This document shows, one piece after another, positions 1 through 11,315 of a stretch of DNA of 64,000 nucleotides. Location of the stretch: positions 83,339,914-83,403,913 of the forward strand of contig CM036158.1 in assembly GCA_020631735.1 (NCBI GenBank), written 5' to 3'. The translations under genes were made by a program, and so were the position numbers. Each line of letters opens with the position of its first letter. The stretch's first letter is position 1. The DNA comes from Saccharum officinarum (taxonomy: Eukaryota; Streptophyta; Magnoliopsida; Poales; Poaceae). The notes under the pieces are model-generated. The model saw nothing but the letters and a program-made list of their open reading frames with translations. It was not told the origin of the DNA and did no database searches.

Positions 1-793
1 GGAGTGTAACCTTCAATATACCCAAGACAAGATGGCCCTGATGGCATAGGAAGGAGATGTTGGACACCTGCAATTGGTTCTATAAAGACTTAGAAGACCT
101 CAATGTTACACCAAGCATGATAAGTAAGCTTTGATTCTTGGATAGGTTATCTCTAATAATGGAATTATGGTGGACTCAAGAAAGTTAAAGATGTGTTGAG
201 ATAGAATCCACCAAAGGATGTATGTGAGACTTAGAGATTCATGGAAATGGTAGGATAATATCAAAAGTTCATTGGGGGGCATTATATCTAGACATAAGAG
301 TGATATCAACGTGGATTGTAAGAATCTAGTAGACATTATCAATAAGTTGGGGTTGAGCTAGTGGCAGTATTGTTGGATTGGAATTGATTTTGACTTGGAA
401 GTGTGCTATCGCTTGGAGAAGTATAAGTCGATGCCAATGCCCTTAGCAAAGGAGAGCTATGCTACACCTAGGTTTGAGAAGTGGCATGTGGAACTTGAGT
501 GATGTCACTAATACTACAAAGGCGGTAATTAATGGAGCTCACCTTTTAAACAAAAGGAATAATTGCGAAGGTTAATTGGAAGTAATGGCAGAAAGGACTA
601 AGGAATAATGTTTAAGAGTTGAGCAAGCTATTCGAATCAAGGTTGTAACAACATGCAAAGTAAAGCAGAATCCCCACAAAGTGGAGGTAACTACTTGAGG
701 AAGAGGAGAAGATTCTATGGTGAAGTATCCCTATCTCTTTGATTACCATCTTCCGAATCTCGAGGACAAGATTCATCTTAAGGGGGGTAGAAT
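1..793 (+). pseudogene. Decayed 3' end of Ty3/gypsy pol (Tekay/Del-like)
   Basis: This is the remnant of a gypsy polyprotein just upstream of a 3' LTR. Around 190-285 a broken frame reads like the reverse transcriptase connection region (K-V-x-D-V-L-R, N-P-P-K, then Y-Q-K-F-I), interrupted by several stops. Around 425-505 it reads like the RNase H end (A-N-A-L-S-K) and then a F-E-K-W-like stretch. Near 700-785 the text resembles the extreme C-terminus found before the polypurine tract in Tekay-type elements (P-Y-L-F-D, N-L-E-D). Integrase is missing, so a large internal deletion is likely. The tract AAGGGGGGTAGAAT at 780-793 directly precedes the LTR and is the likely plus-strand primer. The lineage assignment is inferred from LTR structure and the tract, not from an alignment. 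Confidence 0.6.
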
Positions 794-3606
794 TGTAACA
801 CCCTAAAATTTGGTATGATTTAAAAATAGGTGAATATAATTTATTATGCAATTTTGTGAGCATACAAACTTAGAAGAATAATAATTTTTATTAATTTAAA
901 ATCAAATATAAGGGTAGGAACATGTTTGTGCATTCATGCTGCTGCATTTGAAATTTTGTATTGAGTGGTTTGAATTAAATTTAAAAGGGAATTCAAAATC
1001 TATTTGGAAAATGCTTTGAAATATTAGAAAAGGAAAAAGAAAAGGATTTTCATTACTCTTCGGTTTCGGCCCAGCATCCCGGCCCGGCCTTATTCTCCTC
1101 TGCAGCCTAGCTCAGCGGCAGCACGCCCTGCCCGCTTCTTCCGGCGCGCGGCCCGTTTCTCCTCTCCCCATGTTCCCGCCTGGGCTGAGCCCAGCGAGCC
1201 GCCGCAGGCCCAGCCGCGCGTGCAAGCGACTGCTTCCCCTTTCCTCCCTTCATTTCGCTGACGTCGCGGGCCCATGTATCAGGAGTGCCTTCCTCCTCAC
1301 GCCATCGGGACGGTGCTTTCCAAAGCCACCACCGACCAAATCCGTGACTCAATCTCCCCCTTCCTTTCTTGGAACCGCTCTAGGGCTATATAAGCAAGGG
1401 TGTCGCGCATAGCCGCCCTCATCCATCCCCTTCGCAGCGTCAGCCGTGCTCCCGTGACACCACCGCAAGCTAGAAACCCTACCTCGCCACCACCGTCCGC
1501 CCTATCGAGCACGCCGCCGCCTCCATCCGTCCCACACCCTCGATTTCACCCTTGGTGAGTTCGCATTGATCTCTATCATCCGGTGTTTTTCTTTTGCGAG
1601 CTCGTGCTTTGAATTGCGAGATAGCCAAGTCCGGCTATGGCGCCGCCGCGGAACGCCGTCAGACCACTATTCCGGTCGGAGCGCCGCCGCTCGTCTTCCC
1701 CGATCCGATCTGAGCCGTTCATTTTAAATCCAACAGCCGAGGATCAAAGATACCGGTTCGGGCGACATTTTTGCTAAAGAGTCCCTGGGAATTTTAAATA
1801 TAGAACCCACAGTCCATGGCGTATTCCCGAATTACGTTTTCTTTTTTGAAAAGCGTATTTTGATCGTGGTAACTTCAGAAATACGTTTTCACTTATTTAC
1901 AGTTTTGCCACTAGGTTAATTCATGCGTAGAATCTCCGTTTTAACTCAGATTTGACCCGTTCAATTTGCGTTAGGTTTGTATTTGTGAGCTCTACATGTT
2001 AGTAGTACTGTACAGTAGGTTTGTAATATTTTACTTTCAAGTTTGAATTAAAGTAATTATTTTTCTATAGGAAATCTTCGTAAATTCATAACTTCGTTGT
2101 TTTAGTTCCGTTTTTCGTGATGTTCGTGTTTGTATGATCCTAGTGAATTGTAGATTCATTTTAAAGATTTTTTATCTTATTTTATTACTGTTGGTGTACT
2201 ATTCTAATTTATTTATATTGTTTGCTTCGTGTATGATTGAATGGATGCTTGTGTGGTGCTTTTATGATCTTGTCTAGTCGGTGAGCTATACGTGGTGATC
2301 AAGAAGCAGTTCATTGAGGTTTGGACTTGAAGAAGGATCTAAGTTAAGGTAAGTATAGCATGGGATAATCCTTGTTTCCTATTCACCTTTAATTTAATTA
2401 ATTCATGTGCATGTGTCTTTCTTGTTACCACTAAGGATATCCTAGCTTTTGTATCTTGTACCTTAACACCGGTGGGACATTGCATTGGGTATTATTTATG
2501 CTAGTGTTCAAGATAAATAACAATGATCTGTAACTTGACTAATGGTATATGCAATAAACGTTTAAAATATGCTTTATAGAAACATGGCTCAAGAGGGCTA
2601 GAGCATTGGATTGTTTTTATGGTGCTCTAATTTCTCTCCTTAAGGACTTATCTGTAAGCGAACGTCCAGGACTTACAGTACAACTGTGAGGGCTATATGG
2701 CTCTGACTTTAGTCAAGTATGAGAACCTTTTCTAGCTTGTTAGTGGTAACCTTTATGGCGTAAGAACGGCTTGACGAATCGGGTATAGTGCGGCCTCTGT
2801 TCTTATATGTATAGGCTGTGTGTTATTGTGCCATTTAGAAGGGGGGCTCTACATCTGTTTGCCGAGTGAATCTAATGGCCCTAACTTGTTAGACGAACCT
2901 TTGAAAGACTTCATAGTGAACCCTGCCGACCTTCCTTAGAAGTGGGTCAAGAGATTAGCTACCTCGGGTGAAAAGGGTAAATCACGACTCACAGTGAAAG
3001 TGTACAACCTCTGCAGAGTGTAAAACTGTTATAACAGCCGTGCTCACGGTCACGAGTGGCCTTGGACTCTTACAGAATAAATGGTGAACATTGATGATAA
3101 TGTTAATACTGATGATATTGATGCTCACTAATGATTATTGTTTCTTGCTATACATTATTCTCGTTTACATGATCATGAGGTTATTTGGGCTTATGGTAAA
3201 CTTGTTGTTACTCAATTGCTAAAAGATGACTCAATAAAAGCTATTACAGTAAACCCGTGTCAAATCTTTTGAGCCTCATGAACACTATGATATATTTGCT
3301 GAGTTCGACATGGACTCACTCTTGCTATTTCCCCCACATATCAGGAAGGGTACCAGACTGCTAGATTCTGGAATTTTTAGGCTGTGATCAACCAATCAGT
3401 TTGTTCCTGGAGTGAAGTCTGCACCTGGTGTTCGGAGTTGTCTTTCCGCTGTGTTGTTCTCTAAGATTATATTTTAAACTATTGCATTATGTTTATTAAG
3501 TATTTGTCTCTTGATATTACACTTATCTGCGGCTATATGTGAGATTTGACTTCTTTATTTCACATATAGTGTATGTCTGGTTTTGTCCTTAAAACCGGGT
3601 GTGACA
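794..3606 (+). mobile_element. Long 3' LTR of a gypsy (Tekay/Del-like) retrotransposon
   Basis: The LTR starts TGTAACACCC at 794, right after a polypurine tract, and ends AAAACCGGGTGTGACA at 3606, so it is about 2.8 kb long. The ends match, in reverse complement, those of the three LTRs at 20493-36811, and the block at about 2900-3060 matches 21030-21190 on the other strand. It is therefore the same broad family, but the copies are clearly divergent elsewhere. A TATA box lies near 1386 and is followed by a GC-rich, gene-like leader (1390-1560). The 5' half of the element lies outside the window, so no target-site duplication can be checked. Confidence 0.8.
1386..1394 (+). promoter_or_regulatory. 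Putative LTR TATA box
   Basis: CTATATAAG sits just before the GC-rich segment of the LTR. Transcription would start about 30 bases downstream, at the beginning of a leader that resembles a plant 5' UTR. This is inferred from motif and position only. Confidence 0.5.
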
Positions 3607-3932
3607 TCATTTAATTCTAGCCATTCATTCATTTCTCTTTCCATATCCCACCTCCGGTATCCCAACATCTAAACGTCACGTTAGGTCTCTGCTCCCTCTA
3701 GTCCAATTTATAAGGTGTTTTTGTGTACGTTAAGTGTCGGACTTTATTGTCTTTCACAATAATTTGGCTAATAATTTTTAACTACTGTAATACAAACTTA
3801 ATACTATTAGATTTGTGATCAAATGTACTATTAATAATCATTAATAATATCATATAAAAAAATGAGTGAGCAAAGTAATTTTGAGGAGTGTGTCTTGTCA
3901 GATTATGTCTTATAAACAGGATCGGATGGAGT

Positions 3933-4046
3933 TGTTTGAGGAATTCTTTTTCTCTATTAGGGCTAACCCTAGAAGGGTAGCTATATAGGTTCCATACATG
4001 GGCCACATGGGCCTTAGCCACATGGGCCTAAACACATACTCCAACA
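3933..4046 (-). repeat. 3' LTR of the small copia element
   Basis: It runs TGTTTGAGGAATTC to ACTCCAACA on the plus strand. On the element's own strand the LTR begins TGTTGG and ends CAAACA, a short inverted repeat. It is preceded on that strand by a G-rich polypurine tract (4047-4055). Confidence 0.9.
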
Positions 4047-4129
4047 CCCCCCCGCAGTCTGAACTACCGGCGCAGCGGAGTTCGAGGCTGAACAAGAAAG
4101 AACACACACACCCCCCCCCACAGACGCAA

Positions 4130-4968
4130 CTAGCCAGCAGCGATGTTGAGGCTGGAGCGAAACTCGACGAAGGTCGAGGACGGGAGGCCTTTGGTGAAGA
4201 TGTCTGCGAACTGGGAGGTCGTCGGAACATGAAGAACCCGCACCTCGCCCATGGCCACCCGATCACGGACAAAATGGAGATCGATCTCCACATGCTTCGT
4301 CCGCTGGTGCTGGATGGGGTTGGTGGAGAGGTAGACCGCACTGACGTTGTCGCAGTAGATCAGTGTGCTCCGGGAGGGTGGAGTGTGCAACTCCGCCAGC
4401 AGCTGCCGGAGCCAGGCGGCCTCCGCCACGCCGTTAGCAACGGCGCGGTACTCCGCCTCGGCGCTGGACCGGGAGACCACCGGCTGGCGCTTGGACGACC
4501 AAGACACCAGGTTGCCGCCCAGAAAGACGGCGTAGCCGGAGGTGGAGCGGCGAGTATCCGGGCACCCGGCCCAGTCAGCGTCGGTGTAAACGGTGAGGTC
4601 GGTGGAGGAGGCTTGGTGGAGGAGGAGGCCGTGGTCGAGCGTGCCCCGGAGGTAGCGGAGGAGGCGCTTGAGAGCCGTGAGGTGAGGCTCCCGGGGGTCA
4701 TGCATATGGAGGCAGACCTGCTGAACTGCATAGGTGATGTCCGGCCGGGTGAAGGTGAGGTACTGAAGGGCCCCGGCGAGACTCCTGTACGCAGTGGGAT
4801 CGGCCACCGGTGGTCCCTCAGCCTCAGACAGCTTGCCCTGAGTGTCGACCGGAGTGGAGCAGAGGTTGCAGTCGGTCATCCCAGCCCGCTCCAGGATGTC
4901 CCGAGTGTACTGTCGCTGGTGAAGTAGGAGCCCGGTAGGACGGTGCTCAACAGTGACACCGAGAAAGT
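4130..4968 (-). pseudogene. Copia RNase H with the tail of reverse transcriptase
   Basis: The frame from 4879 down to 4130 encodes 249 residues of a copia pol C-terminus. First comes the end of reverse transcriptase (YRSLAGALQYLTFTRPDI, then ALKRLLRYLRGT). RNase H follows: YTDADWAGCPDTRRSTSG with the first catalytic Asp, SSAEAEYRAVA with the Glu, YCDNVSAVYLSTNP with a further Asp, then HQRTKHVEIDLHFVRD and the C-terminal QFADIFTKGLP. The same frame can be followed upstream to about 4968, where it meets protease sequence in another frame. That point is the edge of the internal deletion. The domain itself has no stop and looks well preserved, but without the rest of pol it cannot be made as part of a functional polyprotein. 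Confidence 0.9.
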
Positions 4969-7026
4969 ATACCGGGGTCAGGAGTAGTGTGGTAGGTGGC
5001 CCCCGAATCAGCGATCCACTCGGGTCCGACTGGAGGTGTCAGGCCCATGGTGCTGAACGAGCGAGCTAGAGCCGCCTGATCCCAGCCGGTGACCCCAGGT
5101 GGAGTCCTGGAGGATGGAACCCACGGCGTAGTAGGGAAGGCGCCAGGTGGAAGACCAGCAGGAAGAGCTCCGGTGAGCATGGCCACTGGTGGGCGAGTGT
5201 CGGCTCCGGTGGCGTGGTAGGGCCACATGGAGATGCGACCGGACCACGGGTTCTGGAACGTAGGCCACGGTGCCCCCCCATGGGTCCCGGCCGGTGCCGG
5301 AGCCTGGGGGTGACCGCCCCGGCCACCACCGTGGCCCCCTCCACGGCGACGTCGAGAGCCACGACCCCCCCCCACCTCCGCTCGGCCCGGAGGGAGGAGG
5401 TCCCACGAAAGACGACGGTGGCGGTGGAGCGGTGGACCGCGGTGGAGCAGACGGGCGCGGCGAAGAGGCAGCGAGGGCCGTCGAGGACGAGGACCCCGCG
5501 GAAGTGGTGGATCCCGGCTGGGGGCCCTGTGTGAGCTCCTCCATGACAAGATCGTCACGGACCTCCAGGAAGGTGGGGAAGGGCCGCTGGCGGGTGATCC
5601 ACGTCCGTAGGTGGGCGAAGCGGTCGCTGAGCCCCCGGAGGACGTTGAGGACCAAGATGCGATCCTCGACGGGCCACCCAAGGTCCCCCAGAGAGTCAGC
5701 CATGCCCTTCATCCGACGGCAGAACTCGCCGACAGAGAGGTCTCCCTGGACGAAGGTGCGGAAGCTCGCGTCGAGACGCAGAGCCCGGGCCTCGGCGTTG
5801 CCCAGGAACTGGCCCTCAAGCACGAGCCACGCCCGGCGCGCGTCAGGGGAGGTGCGGACGAGGTCGTGGAGGTCCAGAGAGATCGTCCCCAGGATCCAGG
5901 AGAGGACGATGCTGTCGAGACGGAACCACGACGGCGTCTGGACGGAGACCGAGGCCTCGACGAGGACGTGGTCGTCGAGGGCATAGCGGCGAAGGGTGAG
6001 AAGCACCAGATCCCGCCACCGGGCGTAGGAGGGCGACTCCGGCTCGAGGACGACCGGGACAAGAAGACGAATGTTCTGAACCCCCCCCCCGCCTGGTAGT
6101 GCAGCTGAGCCACGAGCGGGTCGGCCGGGTCGTGCTAGAGAACGGCAGGGTGTGACACACGGCGCCCCGGCGAGGCAGAGGTGGCTCCGGCGTCCGGGCC
6201 CGCGGGAGAGGTGAGGAGCTGCTCGGCCTCGGCGATCTGACGGGCAAGGGCGTCGGCCGCGTCGCGCTCGCGCTCCCACATGAGGGCCGCCGCGCGCACC
6301 CGGGCCTGCCCTTCCGCCGCGGCGGCCCGGGCAGCGACGATGGCCGCAGCGAGTGCGGAGTCCGGCCCTGGAGCAAGGCCGAGAGCGGCAGCGGTGACAC
6401 CGGATGGTGATGGAAGTGGCGCGCCAGGAGGTGCAGCAGGGTGGTGCGGCTGGACTCCACCACCGGTCAGTGGAACGGAGGAGGAAGGGAGAGCCGCCGA
6501 TGGAGGAAGAGCCGCGACCACAACACCCTCGGCAGTCTCCGCATCCGCGCCCGAGCCAGAGGAGAGGGCCACGACTCCCAGGGCGCCGGCCATGCCAGGA
6601 GCTGCAGCGGCGGCCCCCAGGGCGGGAGGAGCGGCAGGAAGAGGCGGGCGGGTGGAGGCAGCAGGAGGGGCAGCAGGGTGGTGGGACGGTGCGCCAGAGG
6701 AGGGGAAGATGGCGGCAGAGGAGCCAGGTAGACCCCCTAGTACCGGCGCCGCTTGAGGAAGGGCGCGGCTGGGGCGGCCGGCGGCGGCTGGAGGTTCCCT
6801 GGGCGGCGCGCCGGCGGGAGAGGCAGCGCCAGAGATGACCTGCGCCCAGGAAGGGGAAGAAAGGGGGGGAAAAAGGAGTAGAGGGAGGGAGGAGGTGGGG
6901 TGCGGCCATCCATGGCGGGAGGAGCCGGCGGCGGCGCCCCAGTGGCCGGCGGCGGCCCTGCCAGGCAGGGGCGGCGGGCAGGGGAGAGAGAAAAGGAGAG
7001 GACCTAACCCTAGGCTGTTGATACCA
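4969..7026 (-). pseudogene. Copia gag and start of protease, broken
   Basis: This is the gag region of the small copia element, read from right to left. The N-terminal part is an Ala/Pro-rich frame (7115 to 6135, beginning inside the LTR) with a coiled-coil-like stretch MWERERDAADALARQIAEAE. It ends at an in-frame stop near 6135. The conserved gag core (YARWRDLVLLTLRRYALDDH, later GEFCRRMKGMADSLGDLGWP and FPTFLEVRDDLVMEEL) is in a second frame from about 6080. A third frame from about 5365 carries a Gly/Pro-rich tail ending in the protease active-site motif WIADSGATYHTT (about 4987-5020). The two frame changes fall on C runs of 10 (6081-6090) and 9 (5365-5373) bases. These are either slippage mutations or sequencing errors. 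Confidence 0.82.
7013..7026 (-). other. Primer binding site of the small copia element
   Basis: On the minus strand, TGGTATCAACAGCC follows the 5' LTR immediately. It matches the initiator-methionine tRNA 3' end, the usual copia primer, in its first eight bases (TGGTATCA). Confidence 0.75.
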
Positions 7027-7140
7027 TGTTTGAGGAATTCTTTTTCTCTATTAGGGCTAACCCTAGAAGGGTAGCTATATAGGTTCCATACATGGGCCAC
7101 ATGGACCTTAGCCACATGGGCCTAAACACATACTCCAACA
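7027..7140 (-). repeat. 5' LTR of the small copia element
   Basis: A 114-bp copy of 3933-4046 with one visible mismatch. It is bounded outside by the GGAGT duplication. Confidence 0.9.
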
Positions 7141-7146
7141 GGAGTA

Positions 7147-8085
7147 ATTTACAAAGAAAAACTCAAGCAGACTAATAGCTACTAGTACCTTATGTGTTTT
7201 GCACGTGAAGTTGAGTGTGAGGTAGCACGAGCTTTAGGGTCTATTTGATAGAGTTCTCTTTCTACCCTGGGTTCTTTGTAAAAAGTGATTCTATAGTAGA
7301 AAGTGATTCTTTAAAATAAACTTTATGTAAAAAGTGATTTTCATACAGGACATGAATAAGAAGAAGCTAAATTTCAGCTTTTAGCCTACTAGTTCATTTT
7401 ACATAATCGCTTCACTGAATGTCCATAAAATCAATTTTCTATAAAAAAAATATGTTTACAACTCCTAGATTCACCCTTTAAGATCTGTCAAACAGACTCT
7501 CATTATGTAATTAGTGTGGGCTGCCATTTTTATTTGAAAAGTTACAGCTAGAATTCTTTTTTATTACTAGCAAACATACATGTACGTTGCAACACAACCT
7601 ACAACTTGTTATGTGGTCACCTAGATGATTTGCGGCTTAAAGATTTATTCAATGACTGTATCATCTGTTTCACTACATCTTGGAATCGGACTATGTATCA
7701 ATGTTTGGACACGTGTAATTTTAACTCATATGAGTATACATAGATCATAAGTCTACGTTACATACGCAATAGACGCAATAGAGGGGCTGAGAGTATTGTG
7801 GGAAGTTAAAAAAAAAGACAATAAAAAATATCCCCCCCCTAATATTAGGTATAGAATTTAAAGAAAATGCATTCGCGGTTAGCGTATGCAGTGTAGGGCC
7901 ATCAGATTCTTCCTTTTTTAATGGGATGGGATAGCGCCATCAAATTCGAGAGTGAGAGACAAGCGGAAGTACAGAAGAACTGGAAATGGACCGCTCTAGG
8001 CTTCTTATTCTTCCCTTGATGGTGGGCCAAAAATGCCTGCGCAGCTGTCAGCCAACATCTTCTATCCTGTGGAAGAACCTTATTA
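7147..8085. other. AT-rich intergenic stretch
   Basis: I see no gene. It contains a MITE-like segment (7237-7499, listed separately) and a piece near 7560-7625 of the type 'agcaaacatacatgtacgttgcaac', which is a common degenerate grass repeat. Confidence 0.5.
7237..7499. mobile_element. Small MITE-like element
   Basis: The ends GGGTCTATTTGATAGAG and, reversed, GAGTCTGTTTGACAGATC form an imperfect terminal inverted repeat around about 263 bp of AT-rich non-coding DNA. No convincing target-site duplication is visible, so the superfamily is open. Confidence 0.45.
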
Positions 8086-8306
8086 CACCTACCTAGGGAT
8101 GAAAACGGATCGAATACGAACGGATATCACTCATATTATATTTGTTTTCATATTTCTGTTCGGATTCGGACACGGATAGCGTTCGGATACATATACGAAT
8201 ACGGATTGACTCGGTTACGGATACGAATAATGAGTATCGAATACGGTATGAAGCGGATTCAGAGAAGGTCGGATACAAATATTTATTCGGATATTGAGTA
8301 AAAGCA

Positions 8307-8307
<1 letters not shown>

Positions 8308-8378
<71 letters not shown>
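8308..8378. repeat. (TA)n followed by (CA)n microsatellite
   Basis: About 60 bases of alternating TA run directly into a short ACACACAC run, inside the hAT element. An open frame across it is only low-complexity sequence. Confidence 0.95.
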
Positions 8379-8439
8379 GTGCGCAAACCATTACACCACT
8401 CTATGAGTCCATAATCCATCTAGTTAAGCTGAAAGACTA

Positions 8440-11050
8440 AAGAGTAAAGCAACAAATAAGATAAAGATACAGATTGTCTCAAACGTTTGAACACCAAGTT
8501 TGTTCAGCTCATCAAGATCTACAATCCTTATATAGGCTATTTTTTCATTTGAGAAAGTTTGAACAAAATGTAGTTCAAATTTCACAAGTGTGTGACATAG
8601 TTTTAGAAAGTCTATATGAGATTCAAGAATTTATGACTTGTGTTTGATAAAACTTTCTCAAATGGGAAAATGAGCTATGTAACAATTGTAGATCTTGCTG
8701 AGATGATCAAACTTGGTATTCAGAGTTTTTTCATCTAAGGTCATTTAGTGTCTCATTTGAGCAAGTTTGACCAAGTCAAATTTGGTCAAATAAAAAAACA
8801 ACACTTTGACTCTAGTATTATAAACTCTAAATGACTTCAAATTAAAAAGTTTTGAATACCAAGTTTGTTCCACTCATCAAGATCTACAATTGTTGTTCTG
8901 GTCAACTTTCCATTTGAGATAGTTTGGATGGTTCAAATTTGTGATTTTTAAATTTCGACGCCTATAAACTAGTTTTCGGAACCCTAAATTGTCTCAAATT
9001 GAAAAGTTTTGAATACCAAGTTTGTTCAACTCATCAAGATATACAATCCTTATATAGGCCATTTTTTCATTATGAGAAAGTTTGGATAAAATGTAGTTCA
9101 AATTTCACAAGTGTGTGACATAGTTTTAGAAAGTCTATATGAGATTCAAGAATTTGTGACTAGTGTTTGATAAAACTTTCTCAAATGGGAAAATGAGCTA
9201 TGTAACAATTGTAGATATTGCTGAGATGATCAAACTTGGTATTCAGAGTTTCTTCATCTGAGGTAATTTAGTTTCTCATTTGAGCAAGTTTGACCAAGTC
9301 AAATCTGGTCAAATAAAAAAAACAACACTTTGACTCTAGTATTATGAACTCTTAATGACTTCAAATTGAAAAGTTTTGAATACCAAGTTTGTTCAACTCA
9401 TCAAGATCTACAATTGTTGTTTTGGTCAACTTTCCATTTGAGATAGTTTGGATGGTTCAAATTTGTGATTTTTAAGTTTCGACGCCTATAAACTAGTTTT
9501 CGGAATCCTACATTGTCTCAAATTGAAAAGTTTTGAATACCAAGTTTGTTCAGCTCATCAAGATATACAAGCCTTATATAGGCCATTTTTTCATTTGAGA
9601 AAGTTTGGACAAAATGTAGTTCAAATTTCACGAGTGTGTGACATAGTTTTAGAAAGTCTATATGAGATTCAAGAATTTGTGACTAGTGTTTGATAAAACT
9701 TTCTCAAATGGGAAAATGAGCTATGTAACAATTGTAGATATTGCTGAGATGATCAAACTTGGTATTCAGAGTTTCTTCATCTGAGGTCATTTAGTTTCTC
9801 ATTTGAGCAAGTTTGACCAAGTCAAATCTGGTCAAATGAAAAAACAATACTTTGACTCTAGTATTATGAACTCTCATTGACTTCAAATTGAAAAGTTTTG
9901 AATACCATGTTTGTTCAACTCATCAAGATCTACAATTGTTGTTTTGGTCAACTTTCCATTTGAGATAGTTTGGATGGTTCAAATTTATGATTCTTTAAAT
10001 TTTGATGCCTACAAACTAGTTTTCGAAACCCTAGATTGTCTCAAATTGAAAAGTTTTGAAGACCAAGTTTGTTCAGCTCGTCAAGATATACAATCCTTAT
10101 ATAGGCCATTTTTTCATTTGAGAAAGTTTAAACAAAATGTAGTTCAAATTTCACAAGTGTGTGACATAGTTTTAGAAAGTCTATATGATATTCAAGAATT
10201 TGTAACTAGTGTTTGATAAAACTTTCTCAAATGGGAAAATAAGCTATGTAACAATTGTATATCTTGCTGAGATGATCAAACTTGGTATTCAGAGTTTCTT
10301 CATCTGAGGTCATTTAGTTTCTCATTTGAGCTAGTTTGACCAAGTCAAATTTGCTCAAATGAAAAAAACAACACTTTGACTCTAGTATTATGAACTCTAA
10401 ATGATTTCAAATTGAAAAGTTTTGAATACCAAGTTTATTCAACTCATCAAGATCTACAATTATTGTTTTGGTCAACTTTCCATTTGAGATAGTTTGGATG
10501 GTTCAAATTTATGATTTTTAAATTTCGACACCTACAAACTAGTTTTCGGAACCCTAGATTGTCTCAAATTGAAAAGTTTTGAATACCAAGTTTGTTCATC
10601 TCATCAAGATCTACAATCCTTATATAGTCCATTTTTCATTTGAGAAAGTTTGAACAAAATGTAGTTCAAAATTCACAAGTGTGTGACATAGTTTTAGAAA
10701 GTCTATATGAGATTCAAGAATTTGTGACTAGTGTTTGATAAAACTTTCTCAAATGGGAAAATGAGCTATGTAACAATTGTAGATCTTGCTGAGATGATCA
10801 AACTTGGTATTCAGAGTTTTTTCATCTGAGGTCATTTAGTGTCTCATTTGAGTAAGTTTGACCAAGTCAAATTTGGTCAAATGAAAAAACAACACTTTGA
10901 CTCTAGTATTATGAACTCTAAATGACTTCAAATTGAAAAGTTTTGAATAACAGGTTTGTTCAACTCATCAAGATCTACAATTGTTGTTTTGGTCAACTTT
11001 CCATTTAAGATAGTTTGGACGTTTCAAATTTGTGATTTTTAAATTTCTCC
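8440..11050. repeat. 523-bp tandem repeat, about five copies
   Basis: The landmark TAGTTCAAAT occurs at 8571, 9094, 9617, 10140 and 10662, giving spacings of 523, 523, 523 and 522 bases. Each unit holds two related sub-blocks, both containing 'accaagtttgttcaactcatcaagatctacaat'-like text. It also holds short inverted pieces such as TTTGAGAAAGTTT / AAACTTTCTCAAA. Copies differ mainly by point changes. The open frame at 9911-10216 is an accident of the repeat. Confidence 0.93.
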
Positions 11051-11315
11051 ATCCAAAGTCGTTTGAATAATATCCGGATAATATCTGTTTGAATAATGTC
11101 CGGATATATCCGATACTTAACCGGATTATCCGATATCCGCCGGATATCGATGATATTACATCCGTATTTGATATCTGCCTAAGATATCCGTTTTATTATC
11201 CGTATCTGAAAAAAATTACGGATATCCGAGTAACTATCCAGATAAGTGTTCATATTTGTTCGGTCGAACGGACGGTCGAATAAATATCCGTACCGTTTTC
11301 ATCTCTACACCTACC

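Larger units (their letters stand above)
3933..7140 (-). mobile_element. Small Ty1/copia deletion derivative with 114-bp LTRs
   Basis: Two near-identical 114-bp LTRs flank a 2.98-kb interior: 3933-4046 is the 3' LTR and 7027-7140 the 5' LTR on the minus strand. I see a single mismatch between them (GGGCC versus GGACC), which implies a recent insertion. A perfect 5-bp duplication GGAGT lies at 3928-3932 and 7141-7145. The interior keeps gag, the protease active-site region, the tail of reverse transcriptase and RNase H. Integrase and most of reverse transcriptase are deleted, so the element could move only with proteins from another copy. Confidence 0.92.
3690..7146. mobile_element. Stowaway-like (Tc1/Mariner) MITE, split by a copia insertion
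   Basis: The left end at about 3691 reads CTCCCTCTAGTCC followed by AATTTATAAGGTG. The right end, read in reverse, is ACTCCATCCGATCCTGTTTATAAG. These are the typical paired ends of grass Stowaway MITEs. The MITE consists of 3690-3932 plus a few bases from 7141. The copia element has landed inside the right terminal repeat and duplicated GGAGT. The interior is AT-rich and non-coding. The left TA target dinucleotide is not clear. Confidence 0.6.
8094..11307. mobile_element. Non-autonomous hAT-type transposon packed with tandem repeats
   Basis: The element begins TAGGGATGAAAACGG and ends with the inverted copy CCGTTTTCATCTCTA (one mismatch). An exact 8-bp duplication CACCTACC lies at 8086-8093 and 11308-11315. 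Eight-base duplications and (C/T)AGGGATG ends fit the hAT superfamily. Both subterminal regions (8100-8300 and 11060-11300) are rich in GGATA/TATCC words, which is typical of transposase-binding subterminal repeats. No transposase is present. The interior is a dinucleotide run and a 523-bp tandem array. Confidence 0.88.

Noticed and set aside
3998..4927. 309-residue plus-strand open frame
   Set aside because: It lies antisense to a clear copia RNase H domain in GC-rich DNA and has no motif of its own.
8093..8419. Open frame with a long Tyr-Ile run
   Set aside because: It is a translated TA/CA microsatellite.
8440..11050. Regular repeats considered as a CRISPR-like array or coding repeat
   Set aside because: The 523-bp units are contiguous without unique spacers, and the context is a plant hAT transposon.
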